DNA of 64,000 nucleotides from Eoetvoesiella caeni (GTDB lineage: Bacteria > Pseudomonadota > Gammaproteobacteria > Burkholderiales > Burkholderiaceae_B), in the NCBI RefSeq assembly GCF_003315175.1, contig NZ_QNRQ01000008.1, positions 79,868 through 143,867 on the forward strand, read 5' to 3'. Below, one piece after another: positions 1 through 9,975 of this stretch (the stretch's first letter is position 1; each line of letters opens with the position of its first letter). Under the pieces are notes generated by a model. That model was given only the letters and a program-made list of their open reading frames with translations. It made no database searches and was not told the origin of the DNA. The translations under genes were made by a program, and so were the position numbers.

Positions 1-1248
1 ACCTGTGCCGGTGGGCGCGATCCCCGGTCAAGCCAACGAAGATGCCGATACGGGCGTCAGCGTGGACGTGAGCGGCGCATTCAGCGATGTGGACGGCGAC
101 ACGCTGACCTACAGCGCGAGCGGCCTGCCGCCGGGGCTGAGCATCGATCCGGCCACCGGCTTGATCACCGGCACGATCGACCCTTCGGCCAGCCAGGGCG
201 GTACGGACGGCGTCTACAGCGTGACGGTGACCGCCACCGACGGCGACGGCTTGACGGCCACGCAGACCTTCGATTGGACAGTAACCAACCCGGTCCCGGT
301 CGCCGCCGACGATGCCGCGACCACCGACGAGGATACCGCCGTCAGCGGCAATGTGCTGGGCAATGACAGCGATCCGGACGGCGACAGCCTGAGCGTGACT
401 TCCTTTACCGTGGACGGCGACCCCACCGTGCATGCCGCGGGCCCTGGCCCTGTGACCATCGCGGGCGTGGGTACGATCATACTCGCCACGGACGGCAGCT
501 ACACCTTCACCCCGGCGCTGGATTGGAACGGCGACGTTCCCACGGTCACCTACACGGTGAGCGACGGCGAAGGCGGCACCGACACGGCTGATCTGGTCAT
601 CACCGTCGAACCGGTCAATGATGCACCTGTGCCGGTGGGCGCGATCCCCGGTCAAGCCAACGAAGATGCCGATACGGGCGTCAGCGTGGACGTGAGCGGC
701 GCATTCAGCGATGTGGACGGCGACACGCTGACCTACAGCGCCAGCGGCCTGCCGCCGGGGCTGAGCATCGATCCGGCCACCGGCTTGATCACCGGCACGA
801 TCGACCCTTCGGCCAGCCAGGGCGGTACGGACGGCGTCTACAGCGTGACGGTGACCGCCACCGACGGCGACGGCTTGACGGCCACGCAGACCTTCGATTG
901 GACAGTAACCAACCCGGTCCCGGTCGCTAGCGACGATGCCGCGACCACCAACGAGGACTCGGCCGTCAGCGGCGATGTACTGGGCAACGACAGCGACCCG
1001 GACGGCGATAGTCTGAGCGTGACCAGCTTCACCGTGGACGGCGACACCGCCGTTTATAACGCCGGCGACATCGCGACGATCGCGGGCGTTGGTACCATCA
1101 CACTCGGAAGCGACGGCAGCTACACCTTCACCCCGGTACAGGACTGGAACGGCACCGTTCCCACCATCACCTACACCATCAGCGATGGCGAGGGCGGCAC
1201 CGACACGGCTGATCTGCTGATCACCGTCGAGCCGGTCAACGATGACCC
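1..1248 (+). repeat. Tandem duplication, 624-bp period, in the adhesin
   Basis: Base 1 aligns with base 625, and two 208-codon units lie head to tail. Roughly the first 305 bases of each unit are nearly identical at DNA level (for example GCGAG near 116 versus GCCAG near 740). The rest is clearly related but diverged. The copy may continue upstream of the window. Such near-identical units allow repeat-number change by recombination and complicate assembly. Confidence 0.85.
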
Positions 1249-3484
1249 GGTTATCGCCGAGGGCGATCAGACCGACAGCGTGATCGAGGCGGGCCATCTC
1301 GATGACGGCACGGTAGTGGCGGGCACTCCCAGCGCCACGGGCAGCTTCACCGCGACCGACGTGGATAGCCCCACACTGACATGGAGCGTAGCCGGCACGC
1401 CGGACACCACCTACGGCACGTTCGGCATTGATCCTTCCACGGGTGTGTGGACCTACACACTCAACAACGCGTTGCCGGCGACGCAGGCGTTGAAAGAGGG
1501 CGATACGGTCGAGCTGACCTATACCGCGCAGGTAAGCGACGGCGCGGGCGGCACGGCGGCGCGCGATGTCACCATCACCATCACCGGTACCAACGATGCA
1601 CCGGTGGCCGTGGCCGATAGCGATGCAGTGACGGAAGCGGGCGTGTCCGGCGGCGGAAACACTCCCGCGCCGGGCGATGCCACCGCCAGCGGCAATGTAC
1701 TCACCAACGACACCGATGTCGATGCCGGCGAGAAAGCTACGCTGCAGGTCAGCGAAGTGGGTTTTGGCGGTTCGGCGGGCACGGTCGGCTCGACGCTTAC
1801 GGGCGTCTATGGTTCGCTGGTGCTCAACTCTGACGGCGGTTACATCTATACGCTGGACAATGACAGCTCCGATACGCAGGCGTTGAAGCAGGGTGAAACC
1901 GTCTTCGAAGTATTCACCTATACGGTGGTGGATGCCAACGGTGCGACCAGCACCAGCACGCTGACCATCACGGTCACGGGCACCAACGACCAGCCAGTTA
2001 TCACATCGGATGCAGCGGCCGCAGCCGGTGAAGTCACCGAGCAGGGAACCGCCAACCCTGCCGAGTTGACTACGACTGCCGGCACGCTGACCGCCTCCGA
2101 TGTGGATACTGATGCCACGCAGACATGGAGCATCGCGGCAACGGACGGCACCTACGGCACGATCGCGATCGATCCGGCGACCGGGCAATGGACCTACACG
2201 CTCGACAACTCGCGGCCGGAGACGCAGGCGCTGAATAACGGCGACACCGGAACGGAAACGTTTACGGCGCGGGTAACCGATGAGTTTGGCGCGTATAGCG
2301 AGCAGGTCATCACGGTCACCGTCAACGGTTCCAACGACAACCTCGATGGCTTGGGCGATGAAACCGTGACGCTGACGGAGGACGGCAGCGCGGCCGGCAC
2401 CTTGCAGGATTATGTCTCCGACGTCGACGACGTCATCGAAGTGACGGGCTTCCAGGTCGATGCAGACGGCGATGGAACGCCCGAAAACTATGCTCCCGGC
2501 GATGTTGTCACTCTCAGGGATAGTGACGGCAACGAGTTGGGATCGCTGACCATAGCGGAAAATGGCGATTACAGCTTCACCCCGGTCGATAACTACGCCG
2601 GCGAGGTGCCGACCGTCACCTACACGATGGCGGAGTCCAGCGGCGGCACGGGAACGGTGACGCAAACGCTCACCTTCGAGATCACCAAGGTTTCCGATGC
2701 GCCGAACCTGGAAGACGACAAGACCGTCAACACGAACGAAGACACCTCCATAGCGCTGGGCCTGTCCGTGCCGGCCATCACCGACACCGGCACGGGTACG
2801 GGCAATGACGACCATTCCGAACGGCTTGGCGAGATCACGTTGACGATCGGCGGTGCGGGTGCGGACGGCGTTATCCTCTCCACCGGCAGCACAGTGCTGA
2901 CACCCGTCGGTGGCACCTTGACCATCGTTCTCACCGATGCGCCGAACTACCACATCGCAAATGTTCCAGCCGTGAACCCGGCCACGGGCGTTTATCACCT
3001 GACCACCGCCGAATACCAGGCATTGGTGGCCAACCCCCCCGCCGAAAGCGGTGCAAACTTCACCGTCACCGTCAGCGCGACCAGTTACGAGGTGGACGGC
3101 AGCGGCGCTATCCTTCCGGGCGTAGACGGCGCGACCAGCACCCAAGTCATCGACGTCGATGTGCAGGCCGTGACTGACGGCGCGACGCTGGCCATCGATA
3201 CGGCTGAACTGACCTTCGCCGAAGACACCGCCATCGACCTGACCGGCCATCTGACGGCCACGTTGAACGACACGGATGGAAACACGGGCAACGACACCGA
3301 CGGCAGCGAAACCTATTGGTACACCGTTACGGGTCTGCCTGACGGAACGGTTGTCACGATCGATGGCGTCGCCACGACCATCAACGCATCCACCCCGACC
3401 GCGACCTCGCCGGTGGGTACATCGGCGACCCCGCCGACTATAACCATCACCCCGCCCCCCCCACTACAGCGGCGACATCAATGA
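2..3484 (+). CDS. Giant Ig-like/VCBS-repeat adhesin, 5' portion (no start in window, ends at a frameshift)
   Basis: This reading frame is open from the first base of the window, so the true start lies upstream. It encodes about 1,160 residues of tandem extracellular repeats. Cadherin/dystroglycan-like modules (FSDVDGDTLTYSASGLPPG) alternate with Ca-binding modules (NVLGNDSDPDGDSLSV), followed by several VCBS-type repeats ending in ITVTGTND. The composition is Asp/Thr/Gly-rich with almost no Cys, typical of BapA/LapA-type surface adhesins exported by type I secretion. The frame stops at 3482-3484 shortly after a run of eight C (3455-3462). The homologous repeat continues without loss in another frame, so this and the next entry are one gene with a +1 shift. 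The secretion operon directly downstream supports the export route. The family assignment is firm; the ligand is unknown. Confidence 0.88.
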   Translation, partial: PVPVGAIPGQANEDADTGVSVDVSGAFSDVDGDTLTYSASGLPPGLSIDPATGLITGTIDPSASQGGTDGVYSVTVTATDGDGLTATQTFDWTVTNPVPVAADDAATTDEDTAVSGNVLGNDSDPDGDSLSVTSFTVDGDPTVHAAGPGPVTIAGVGTIILATDGSYTFTPALDWNGDVPTVTYTVSDGEGGTDTADLVITVEPVNDAPVPVGAIPGQANEDADTGVSVDVSGAFSDVDGDTLTYSASGLPPGLSIDPATGLITGTIDPSASQGGTDGVYSVTVTATDGDGLTATQTFDWTVTNPVPVASDDAATTNEDSAVSGDVLGNDSDPDGDSLSVTSFTVDGDTAVYNAGDIATIAGVGTITLGSDGSYTFTPVQDWNGTVPTITYTISDGEGGTDTADLLITVEPVNDDPVIAEGDQTDSVIEAGHLDDGTVVAGTPSATGSFTATDVDSPTLTWSVAGTPDTTYGTFGIDPSTGVWTYTLNNALPATQALKEGDTVELTYTAQVSDGAGGTAARDVTITITGTNDAPVAVADSDAVTEAGVSGGGNTPAPGDATASGNVLTNDTDVDAGEKATLQVSEVGFGGSAGTVGSTLTGVYGSLVLNSDGGYIYTLDNDSSDTQALKQGETVFEVFTYTVVDANGATSTSTLTITVTGTNDQPVITSDAAAAAGEVTEQGTANPAELTTTAGTLTASDVDTDATQTWSIAATDGTYGTIAIDPATGQWTYTLDNSRPETQALNNGDTGTETFTARVTDEFGAYSEQVITVTVNGSNDNLDGLGDETVTLTEDGSAAGTLQDYVSDVDDVIEVTGFQVDADGDGTPENYAPGDVVTLRDSDGNELGSLTIAENGDYSFTPVDNYAGEVPTVTYTMAESSGGTGTVTQTLTFEITKVSDAPNLEDDKTVNTNEDTSIALGLSVPAITDTGTGTGNDDHSERLGEITLTIGGAGADGVILSTGSTVLTPVGGTLTIVLTDAPNYHIANVPAVNPATGVYHLTTAEYQALVANPPAESGANFTVTVSATSYEVDGSGAILPGVDGATSTQVIDVDVQAVTDGATLAIDTAELTFAEDTAIDLTGHLTATLNDTDGNTGNDTDGSETYWYTVTGLPDGTVVTIDGVATTINASTPTATSPVGTSATPPTITITPPPPLQRRHQ
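3455..3462 (+). repeat. C8 homopolymer at the adhesin frameshift
   Basis: Eight consecutive C residues, preceded by CCCCG, lie exactly where the adhesin changes frame. With seven C the sequence reads ITPPPHYSGDIND without interruption; with eight it terminates at 3484. The tract is either a slippage-prone phase-variation site, a fixed mutation, or a base-calling error in a homopolymer. Confidence 0.85.
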
Positions 3485-6400
3485 CGTCACGATCACGCTC
3501 CATTCGCGGGATGTCGACAGTGATTCGAGCGGCATCCCCGCTGAAATCACGAGTTCGGTCACGCTGGACCTGCACGTCACCCCGGTGGCGGGCGATGTAA
3601 CGGCCAGCAATGTGACTACGCCGGAAGACACGGCGGTCGCCTTCCTCGCGGGCGTGGCCGTCACCGATACAGGTACGGGCGGCGAAGTCATCGATTCGGT
3701 GTCGTTCACGGTGCCAACGGACTGGACGGTCACCGCGCCGACCGGCATGACCGGATGGAGCAATACGGGATCCGGCAGCGCCTACACGATCACTTTCGAC
3801 AACACACTGACCGAAGCCCAGCGTGAAGCCATCCTCGATGCCTTCACCATTACGCCGCCGGCGCACAGCAGCGCGGACGAGACAATCACGCTGTCGATCA
3901 CGACCACCGACACCAACACGGTGAATGGCGCGCCCGTCAGCGACACCAAGACGGTCGATCGCAACGTGACGATCACCGTTACCCCGGTGGCCGAACAGAC
4001 GGATATCGACAGTAACGGTGTCGACGGCAATGACGTGACGATGATCGGCGAACATGCCTATACCGAAGCCGGCAAGGAAGATGCATGGTTTGCGTTGGGC
4101 ACGAACTATACGGACGCCGCCAATAGCGTCGGCCACGACCTGATGACGGACTGGTCCAACGAAGACACGGACGAATTCGTCTACGCCGTGCTCACGGCGA
4201 CGCTGGAGTCCGATGATGCCGGCGCCGACGCGGGCGACACGGTCTTCGGCACGCAGTTCCGCTATTCCACAGATAACGGCAGCACCTGGGTAACGGAGAC
4301 CTATGCTGGCGAACCCATCTGGGTGCCGCAGCAGTATCTCGACACGCTGCAAGTGATGCTTCCGCCCGACGTGTCGGGCACACTGACGATCAAGGTGCAA
4401 ACCGGGACAGTGGATTACGACGACGATAGCGAGGTCACGGATATTCCCCTTGATCCGCCCACCGTCAGTGGTTCGGGCGTGAACGTCGCCGTCAGCGGTG
4501 AAGCCACGCTGTCGCTGATCAAGTTCGATGCGGTCGCCGACGCGGTGACGATGGCGCTCAATGGCCGGGCCTCGGGCCTGGAGGATACGGACATTCCGCT
4601 GGCGATCAGGACCACCAGTTCCGACGCCTCGGAGACGTTCACCGTGACCATCTCGGGCATTCCCGTGGGTGCGACGATCATCTATGGGACGGGTGCGGGC
4701 GCTTTGACCTTTACGGCGACTGCAGGCAACACCAGTTTCGAGATCCAGAATTTCAGCAACGACGCTCCGATAACGTTCACCCCGCCGCTTCATGGCAGCG
4801 GAGATTTCCCGCTTACGGTCAGCGCAGTGTCGGTCGATGGCGCCGACACCTCGGCTCCGGTGTCGCGAACGATCAATGTATCCGTCACCGGCGTTGCCGA
4901 TGTCCCTGAAGTGACGGTGGTTCCCGACCACAGCACGACCGAGGCCGCGCTGGATGGCGCCGGCAATCATAGTGTGACGCTGTCCAACCTCGTGAGCGGC
5001 ATTGCGTCTCCCGATGCGGACGGTTCGGAAACCGCCACCTTGCGCATCACGGGGTTGTCGGAGGAGTTCTCGGTCACCGGTGCGACGATGGTGACGTCGG
5101 GCACCGGCGCTGAACGCGTCTGGGTCGTGGCGGCCGACAAGCTGGGCGACGTTTCAATCGTTGTGCCGGAAAACTACAGCGGCACAGTGAATTTCAAGGT
5201 GGCGGGCGTCACCACCGAGAACGACGGCGACTCGTTCACCGGTGCACTGACCGATGTGAGCTTCACCGTCACGCCGTCGCCCGAAGCGACGATCACCGAC
5301 AGCGCCACGCTGCAGGAAGATGTGATCACGCTGCTTCACCTCGCTATTGTGCAGCAGAACGGCGACGTCGATGAGGCGCTGGGCCAGATCTATATCCGGG
5401 CCGACTACGCCACCGGTGCGAACTACACGTTGTACCTCAATGGCGTGGCGCTTGATTCGCCTACTTCCATTAGCGGTGTGGCGGGTGTGCCGGACGGTGA
5501 CTACTATGTCATCCCGGCCGGTCAGGTCGGGCAACTGGGCGCGATGGGCGCCTCCAATATGGACGGCAGCCTTGGTTCGCTCGACTTCTTCTATGAAGTC
5601 ATCGATCCGTCCAGCGACGGCACGCTGACCCCCGTGACCGAGATCAAGCCAGGGACGCTGGATCTGAATGCCACGCCGGTGACGGATACGGTGGACGCTT
5701 CGATCACGGGCATCAACATGGGCACCGCCACGGGCACGACAGTGGACGCCAACGCCGGTGACGACGCCGCGCCCGATACTGCCACCGTGACCCAGGGGGG
5801 GGCGCTCACCGTCAACCTGCACGTGAATTCGACGGATACGGACGGCAGCGAACACCTGATCCGCGTGCTGATCGAAGGCGTGCCCGATGGCGTGACCGTG
5901 ACCGGCGCATCGCAGATGGGCGCCGGAAGCTGGCTGCTGGTATATGACGGAAGCGCCGCGCAAGCCATCGGCGCGAGCGGCGTCGACGTGCCGGTCGAAT
6001 TCGTCGTCGGCCAGGGCGCAAGCAACGGCCTGTCGAACATCACGATGACGGTGCAGGCGCAGGATCGGGGCGATACGGCAACGCCCGCGCCGAGCATCGA
6101 AGAGGATTCGGTCAGTTGGAACCTGAATCTGGCTCTGGGCGATGGCGAGCCATACACGCCGCCGGTCATCGACCAGTGGAGCTACAACGGCACGGAAGGC
6201 ACGGAGGACGCGGCCTTCAGGCTGGCCGACGTGATGAATGCCGAGGTTTCCACCAACGACAGCAGCCAAGCCTATAGCTACACCGTCACCGTCACCGATC
6301 TGCCCCCAGGCACCACGGTCGAGGGCATGACGCTGACCACCATCGGCGGCGTGCCCACCTGGACCGCCACGGTGACAGTGCCGGCGGGCGCCAACAGCCA

Positions 6401-8543
6401 GACGGCGCTCGATGGGCTGCTGGCCGGCATCACCATCACCCCGCCGGAGAACGCCAACGACAACAATGGCGACTTCGGCTTCAACGCGAAGCTCAAGGCG
6501 TCGGCCGTGGGCGGCGCCAGCGTGGAGGCGGACGCCGTCGTTACCGAGATGCCGGTGGTGCCGGTGACGGACCCGGCCGTCATCACGGTAACAACGAACG
6601 ATGTGGACGAGGGCACGGACAGCGTGACCGCGACCATCAACGTCGCGATGCCGGCGGATGGCGTCCACGGCCAGATCGTCGACGGCCTGCTCTACGTGCA
6701 GGTTCAGGCTCCCGGCAACGAAGGCGGCACGGTGACGGACGCCAGCGGCAATCCGCTTTCGCTCACCACCGTCAGCGGAGTTGACGGCGTGCCTGACGGC
6801 GATTACTACGTCATCGATGTCGGCCCTGAGGGCGGTTCGGTCGACCTTACCTATACCGCGGCGGACGGTACCCTTGAACCGGGTTCCGTGACTTTCACGG
6901 CTCATGCGCAAACGCAGGAGACCGGCGCGGCCAACCAGGAGACGGGCTCGGTTTCGGAAACCGCCGAGGTCGTCCCCGCCAACAATGGCGTCACGGTAAC
7001 AAGTCAAGAGGTGACAGGCAGCGAGGCGGCCACGTCCGACAAGAGCAACGCCATCGAGCTGAGCGGCCTGTCGGTGGCGTTGAACGATAATGATGGTTCC
7101 GAATCGATCCGGTCCATCCTGCTGTCGGGCGTCCCGGTGGGTTTCCTGCTCTATGTCGGCACCAGCGCCGGTGACGCGACGCTGGCCAGCCAGGCCTCCA
7201 ATGCGGGCGGAGACGGCATTACCAACACCTGGGTTCTGTCGGCCGACGGCACGATGCCGGCTTATGTGGCAATCCTGCCGGCCGCCAACTGGAGCGGCAC
7301 GCTTTCCAATCTGGCGCTGGTGGTCGAATCCGGAGAGTCCAGTCTGCCGGCCCTGGTTGAAACATTCCCGCTGGATCCGGTGAAGGTGGAAGCTGTCGCC
7401 GACGGCGTGGCCATCGACCCGACCTTGTCCTTCGGCAGGGAAGGCCAGATCATCGCCCTGAACCTGAACGCATCGATGGCCGACTCAAGGCCAGCGATCG
7501 CGGCAGTGGCGGACGAAAGCACCGAAACCGCGACGCTACAAATCACCGGCCTGGGCGAACATGCTGCCTTCTACGTGGGCGACACGCTCCTCACTTCCGG
7601 AGTTAGCTATGATCCGGCGACCGATACCTACACTATAACTGGCCTGTCGCAGAGCGACCTGGACGGTCTGGGCTTCGTGCAGGCGGCGTCGGCGCTGACC
7701 GACCAAGATGGGGCGGCGGCTGGAACGCAGGTGACAGTTACGGCATGGACGGAGGAAAGCGATAATGGGGCGGACTCCAACCATATCACCGACACCATCA
7801 CGCTGAATGTGTCAAATCAGCTTGCCACGACCAGCGACGATACGCTTATCTGGACGGGAGGATCTATCAATGGCCGTGCAGGCAACGATACGGTGCAATT
7901 ACGCTTGGGCGAAAGCCTGACTGGCGAAGATTTGGCGACATACCTGCGCAACATCGAGGTGCTGGATCTCTCCGTGGCGGGCGCGAACAGCATCACAGAG
8001 TTGACGCCGGATCAGGTGAAAGCCATTGCAGGCAGCGGCAACGTCTTGAAGATTACAGGTACGGAGGCCGACAGCCTGGGCCTGGACGGCTGGTTGGACA
8101 ATGGGGATGGTACCTATACCGGTCAGACTGGTACGGGTGGTGAAGTTACCTTGGAAGTCGAAGGCAATATCGAGGTTACCGATGCGAGCCCACTCGCTTC
8201 CGGCTTCTCCGCTTTCTCCGCTCCCTTCGGCCTCCCGCAAGGCGATGGCTCCGACGACTTCGCCGATGGTGCGGCAGCCGGCCTGGCCTTCATGTTCGCA
8301 CAGCCGGACACCCCGTCCACGTTCGAAGGCCTGCTGGCTGACACCGAGGAACCGGGCGAATCCGTTGCCGATTGGCTGCCTGAAGAAACGGATGCCAAAA
8401 CGGCAGCCGTATCCGGTCCGGTTGGCGGTCCGACCGATGGCCCAGGTGACGGTCTGACGGCGGAACCGTATGCCTACCTGAACGATCCGTTGAGCCAGGA
8501 TGAGTTGGAGCAGGGTCTGCATGACGCGCATGTACTGGCTTGA
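3465..8543 (+). CDS. Giant Ig-like/VCBS-repeat adhesin, 3' portion including C-terminal export region
   Basis: This is the continuation of the upstream adhesin in the next frame. Codons from 3465 read YSGDINDVTITL directly after the ITPPP context of the first part, with no residues missing. If translated separately the first usable start would be GTG at 3585. About 1,690 residues of further Ig-like repeats follow. Near 7.83 kb comes a single RTX-like element (GGSINGRAGNDTVQLRLG) and the conserved BapA-type segment with NIEVLDLS and NVLKITG. The last 100 residues are acidic and end in LHDAHVLA, where type I secretion signals normally reside. A run of eight G (5795-5802) is in frame. The last bases overlap the start region of the TolC-like gene, indicating translational coupling with the exporter. 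With the 5' part the visible protein exceeds 2,800 residues. Confidence 0.87.
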   Translation, partial: YSGDINDVTITLHSRDVDSDSSGIPAEITSSVTLDLHVTPVAGDVTASNVTTPEDTAVAFLAGVAVTDTGTGGEVIDSVSFTVPTDWTVTAPTGMTGWSNTGSGSAYTITFDNTLTEAQREAILDAFTITPPAHSSADETITLSITTTDTNTVNGAPVSDTKTVDRNVTITVTPVAEQTDIDSNGVDGNDVTMIGEHAYTEAGKEDAWFALGTNYTDAANSVGHDLMTDWSNEDTDEFVYAVLTATLESDDAGADAGDTVFGTQFRYSTDNGSTWVTETYAGEPIWVPQQYLDTLQVMLPPDVSGTLTIKVQTGTVDYDDDSEVTDIPLDPPTVSGSGVNVAVSGEATLSLIKFDAVADAVTMALNGRASGLEDTDIPLAIRTTSSDASETFTVTISGIPVGATIIYGTGAGALTFTATAGNTSFEIQNFSNDAPITFTPPLHGSGDFPLTVSAVSVDGADTSAPVSRTINVSVTGVADVPEVTVVPDHSTTEAALDGAGNHSVTLSNLVSGIASPDADGSETATLRITGLSEEFSVTGATMVTSGTGAERVWVVAADKLGDVSIVVPENYSGTVNFKVAGVTTENDGDSFTGALTDVSFTVTPSPEATITDSATLQEDVITLLHLAIVQQNGDVDEALGQIYIRADYATGANYTLYLNGVALDSPTSISGVAGVPDGDYYVIPAGQVGQLGAMGASNMDGSLGSLDFFYEVIDPSSDGTLTPVTEIKPGTLDLNATPVTDTVDASITGINMGTATGTTVDANAGDDAAPDTATVTQGGALTVNLHVNSTDTDGSEHLIRVLIEGVPDGVTVTGASQMGAGSWLLVYDGSAAQAIGASGVDVPVEFVVGQGASNGLSNITMTVQAQDRGDTATPAPSIEEDSVSWNLNLALGDGEPYTPPVIDQWSYNGTEGTEDAAFRLADVMNAEVSTNDSSQAYSYTVTVTDLPPGTTVEGMTLTTIGGVPTWTATVTVPAGANSQTALDGLLAGITITPPENANDNNGDFGFNAKLKASAVGGASVEADAVVTEMPVVPVTDPAVITVTTNDVDEGTDSVTATINVAMPADGVHGQIVDGLLYVQVQAPGNEGGTVTDASGNPLSLTTVSGVDGVPDGDYYVIDVGPEGGSVDLTYTAADGTLEPGSVTFTAHAQTQETGAANQETGSVSETAEVVPANNGVTVTSQEVTGSEAATSDKSNAIELSGLSVALNDNDGSESIRSILLSGVPVGFLLYVGTSAGDATLASQASNAGGDGITNTWVLSADGTMPAYVAILPAANWSGTLSNLALVVESGESSLPALVETFPLDPVKVEAVADGVAIDPTLSFGREGQIIALNLNASMADSRPAIAAVADESTETATLQITGLGEHAAFYVGDTLLTSGVSYDPATDTYTITGLSQSDLDGLGFVQAASALTDQDGAAAGTQVTVTAWTEESDNGADSNHITDTITLNVSNQLATTSDDTLIWTGGSINGRAGNDTVQLRLGESLTGEDLATYLRNIEVLDLSVAGANSITELTPDQVKAIAGSGNVLKITGTEADSLGLDGWLDNGDGTYTGQTGTGGEVTLEVEGNIEVTDASPLASGFSAFSAPFGLPQGDGSDDFADGAAAGLAFMFAQPDTPSTFEGLLADTEEPGESVADWLPEETDAKTAAVSGPVGGPTDGPGDGLTAEPYAYLNDPLSQDELEQGLHDAHVLA
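5795..5802 (+). repeat. G8 homopolymer inside the adhesin
   Basis: Eight consecutive G residues encode the Gly-Gly-Ala of TQGGALT in the intact downstream frame. Gain or loss of one G would truncate the protein before its export region. Confidence 0.75.
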
Positions 8544-9975
8544 CCCGGGGCGGGGACGCAGGTCTCGCCGCCTCCAGCTGACCTGTGCTCGTGTGTGTCT
8601 GTTTGCGCTTGCCCTGTCGAGCGCAAGCGGCGTTGCCGCTCAAATCCATGGCATCGCCGCTGGCCAGAAGGAGGGACCGGCGACGCGTTCTTATGCTTCG
8701 GATGGGCGCACCGTTGATATGCAGGCGGCGGTGGACCAGGCGCTGAGTTGGCATCCGCTGGTGCGTGGCGCCCGCAGCCAGGTGCTGCAGGCGAATGAAG
8801 GCATCGATGCTGCTCGCTCCGGCTACTATCCTCGCATCAGCGGCGGCGTCAATACGCGGTCTAGCAACTCACCGATTACGGGCTACGACAGCCGCCACAT
8901 TCAGCGCGCCGAGATCTCGGCCTCACAGATGCTGTACGACTTCGGCAAGGTTTCCAGCCGGGTCGAACAGGCCCGCAGCGCCTCGGAAGTGGCGCGGGCA
9001 CGCGTCCTGTTGTCGGTCGATGAAGTGGTGCGTAACACGGCGTATGCCTGGATTGAGGTGCGGCGCCAGGAGGCGTTGGCCGTGGCCGCGCAAGAGTTGG
9101 TGGATGCAGTCAAAGACATAGCCCGGCTCGCCAGCGAGCGGGAAGAGAAAGGCGCCAGCACGCGGTCCGATACCGTGCAGGCGCTCGCCCGCGTGGATTC
9201 GGCTCAGATTGAACTGTTGTCGGCGCAGGCACAGGCGCAGCGCTGGCGCACCACGCTGATGCACTGGATGGGCGCTTCGGGCCTGCCCGAAGCGGCCGGA
9301 AGCGCGCCCGCCGCGCTGGAAGGAGCCTGCACTGAAGCGGCGGCCGGCGGCTCTGTGAGGCGGGATGCCTCTGCGATAAGAGTGGCACAGGCGCAACTGG
9401 AGGTGGCGCGAGCCGACGCCGAGATCGCACGCACCCAGCAGTTGCCCACACTTTCCCTGGAGGTCTCCACCGGAAGGGGATTGAACGCGCATTCGCGCGC
9501 CATTGGCGAACGTTCCATCGACACCACAGTAATGCTGAATTTGTCCATGCCTTTGTACGAGGGCGGGCGCCTGCAGGCCGATCGCAGGGCGGCCGAGCAC
9601 GCGGTGAATGCGGCCCGTGCTGCATTGGACGAGGCACGTCTGAGCGTGGAGCAAGGCGGCGAAGATGCAGCACTAGAGTGGCGCAAATTTGAGTCGCGGC
9701 GTCCGGTACAAGAGGCGCGTGAAGAAAGCATGCGTCTGACGCGCACCTTGTACCGTGATCAGTATCTGCAGCTCGGAACGCGTTCTTTACTGGATCTTCT
9801 CAATGCCGAGCAAGAATACTACGGCGCTAGGTACGATCAGATCGACACGTCTCATGAGCTGATTCGCCTCAGTATCGACTGTCTGTTCCATGCGGGGCGT
9901 CTGCGTACGGTTTTCTCAGTGCAATCCGACCCAGGTCCCATCGCAGCGCCTCAGGCTTACGTGCGAGAGATGTAA
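8521..9975 (+). CDS. TolC-like outer membrane channel of the type I secretion system
   Basis: An outer-membrane efflux protein of about 484 residues that should form the trans-periplasmic exit duct for the adhesin. Start ATG 8521 is preferred because GGAG (8507-8510) sits ten bases upstream; ATG 8500 and 8530 are alternatives. A basic stretch and a hydrophobic core (CLFALALSSASGVAAQ) form the signal peptide. The mature part begins with the family's AVDQALSWHPLVRGA helix and has two similar halves with long helices and amphipathic strands (YDFGKVSSRVEQ and YEGGRLQADRRAAEHA). The start overlaps the 3' end of the adhesin and the stop overlaps the ABC exporter start, so the genes form one operon. 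It resembles LapE/AggA of adhesin-export systems; a multidrug role is less likely in this context. Confidence 0.9.
   Translation: MTRMYWLDPGRGRRSRRLQLTCARVCLFALALSSASGVAAQIHGIAAGQKEGPATRSYASDGRTVDMQAAVDQALSWHPLVRGARSQVLQANEGIDAARSGYYPRISGGVNTRSSNSPITGYDSRHIQRAEISASQMLYDFGKVSSRVEQARSASEVARARVLLSVDEVVRNTAYAWIEVRRQEALAVAAQELVDAVKDIARLASEREEKGASTRSDTVQALARVDSAQIELLSAQAQAQRWRTTLMHWMGASGLPEAAGSAPAALEGACTEAAAGGSVRRDASAIRVAQAQLEVARADAEIARTQQLPTLSLEVSTGRGLNAHSRAIGERSIDTTVMLNLSMPLYEGGRLQADRRAAEHAVNAARAALDEARLSVEQGGEDAALEWRKFESRRPVQEAREESMRLTRTLYRDQYLQLGTRSLLDLLNAEQEYYGARYDQIDTSHELIRLSIDCLFHAGRLRTVFSVQSDPGPIAAPQAYVREM

Noticed and set aside
1-1248. CRISPR-like or mobile repeat array
   Set aside because: The units are 624 bp, coding and in frame; they are protein repeats of an adhesin.
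3447-7007. Long open frames antisense to the adhesin (507 and 617 codons)
   Set aside because: They lie wholly inside the opposite strand of a repeat-rich high-GC gene, have Arg/His-rich composition and show no family motifs.
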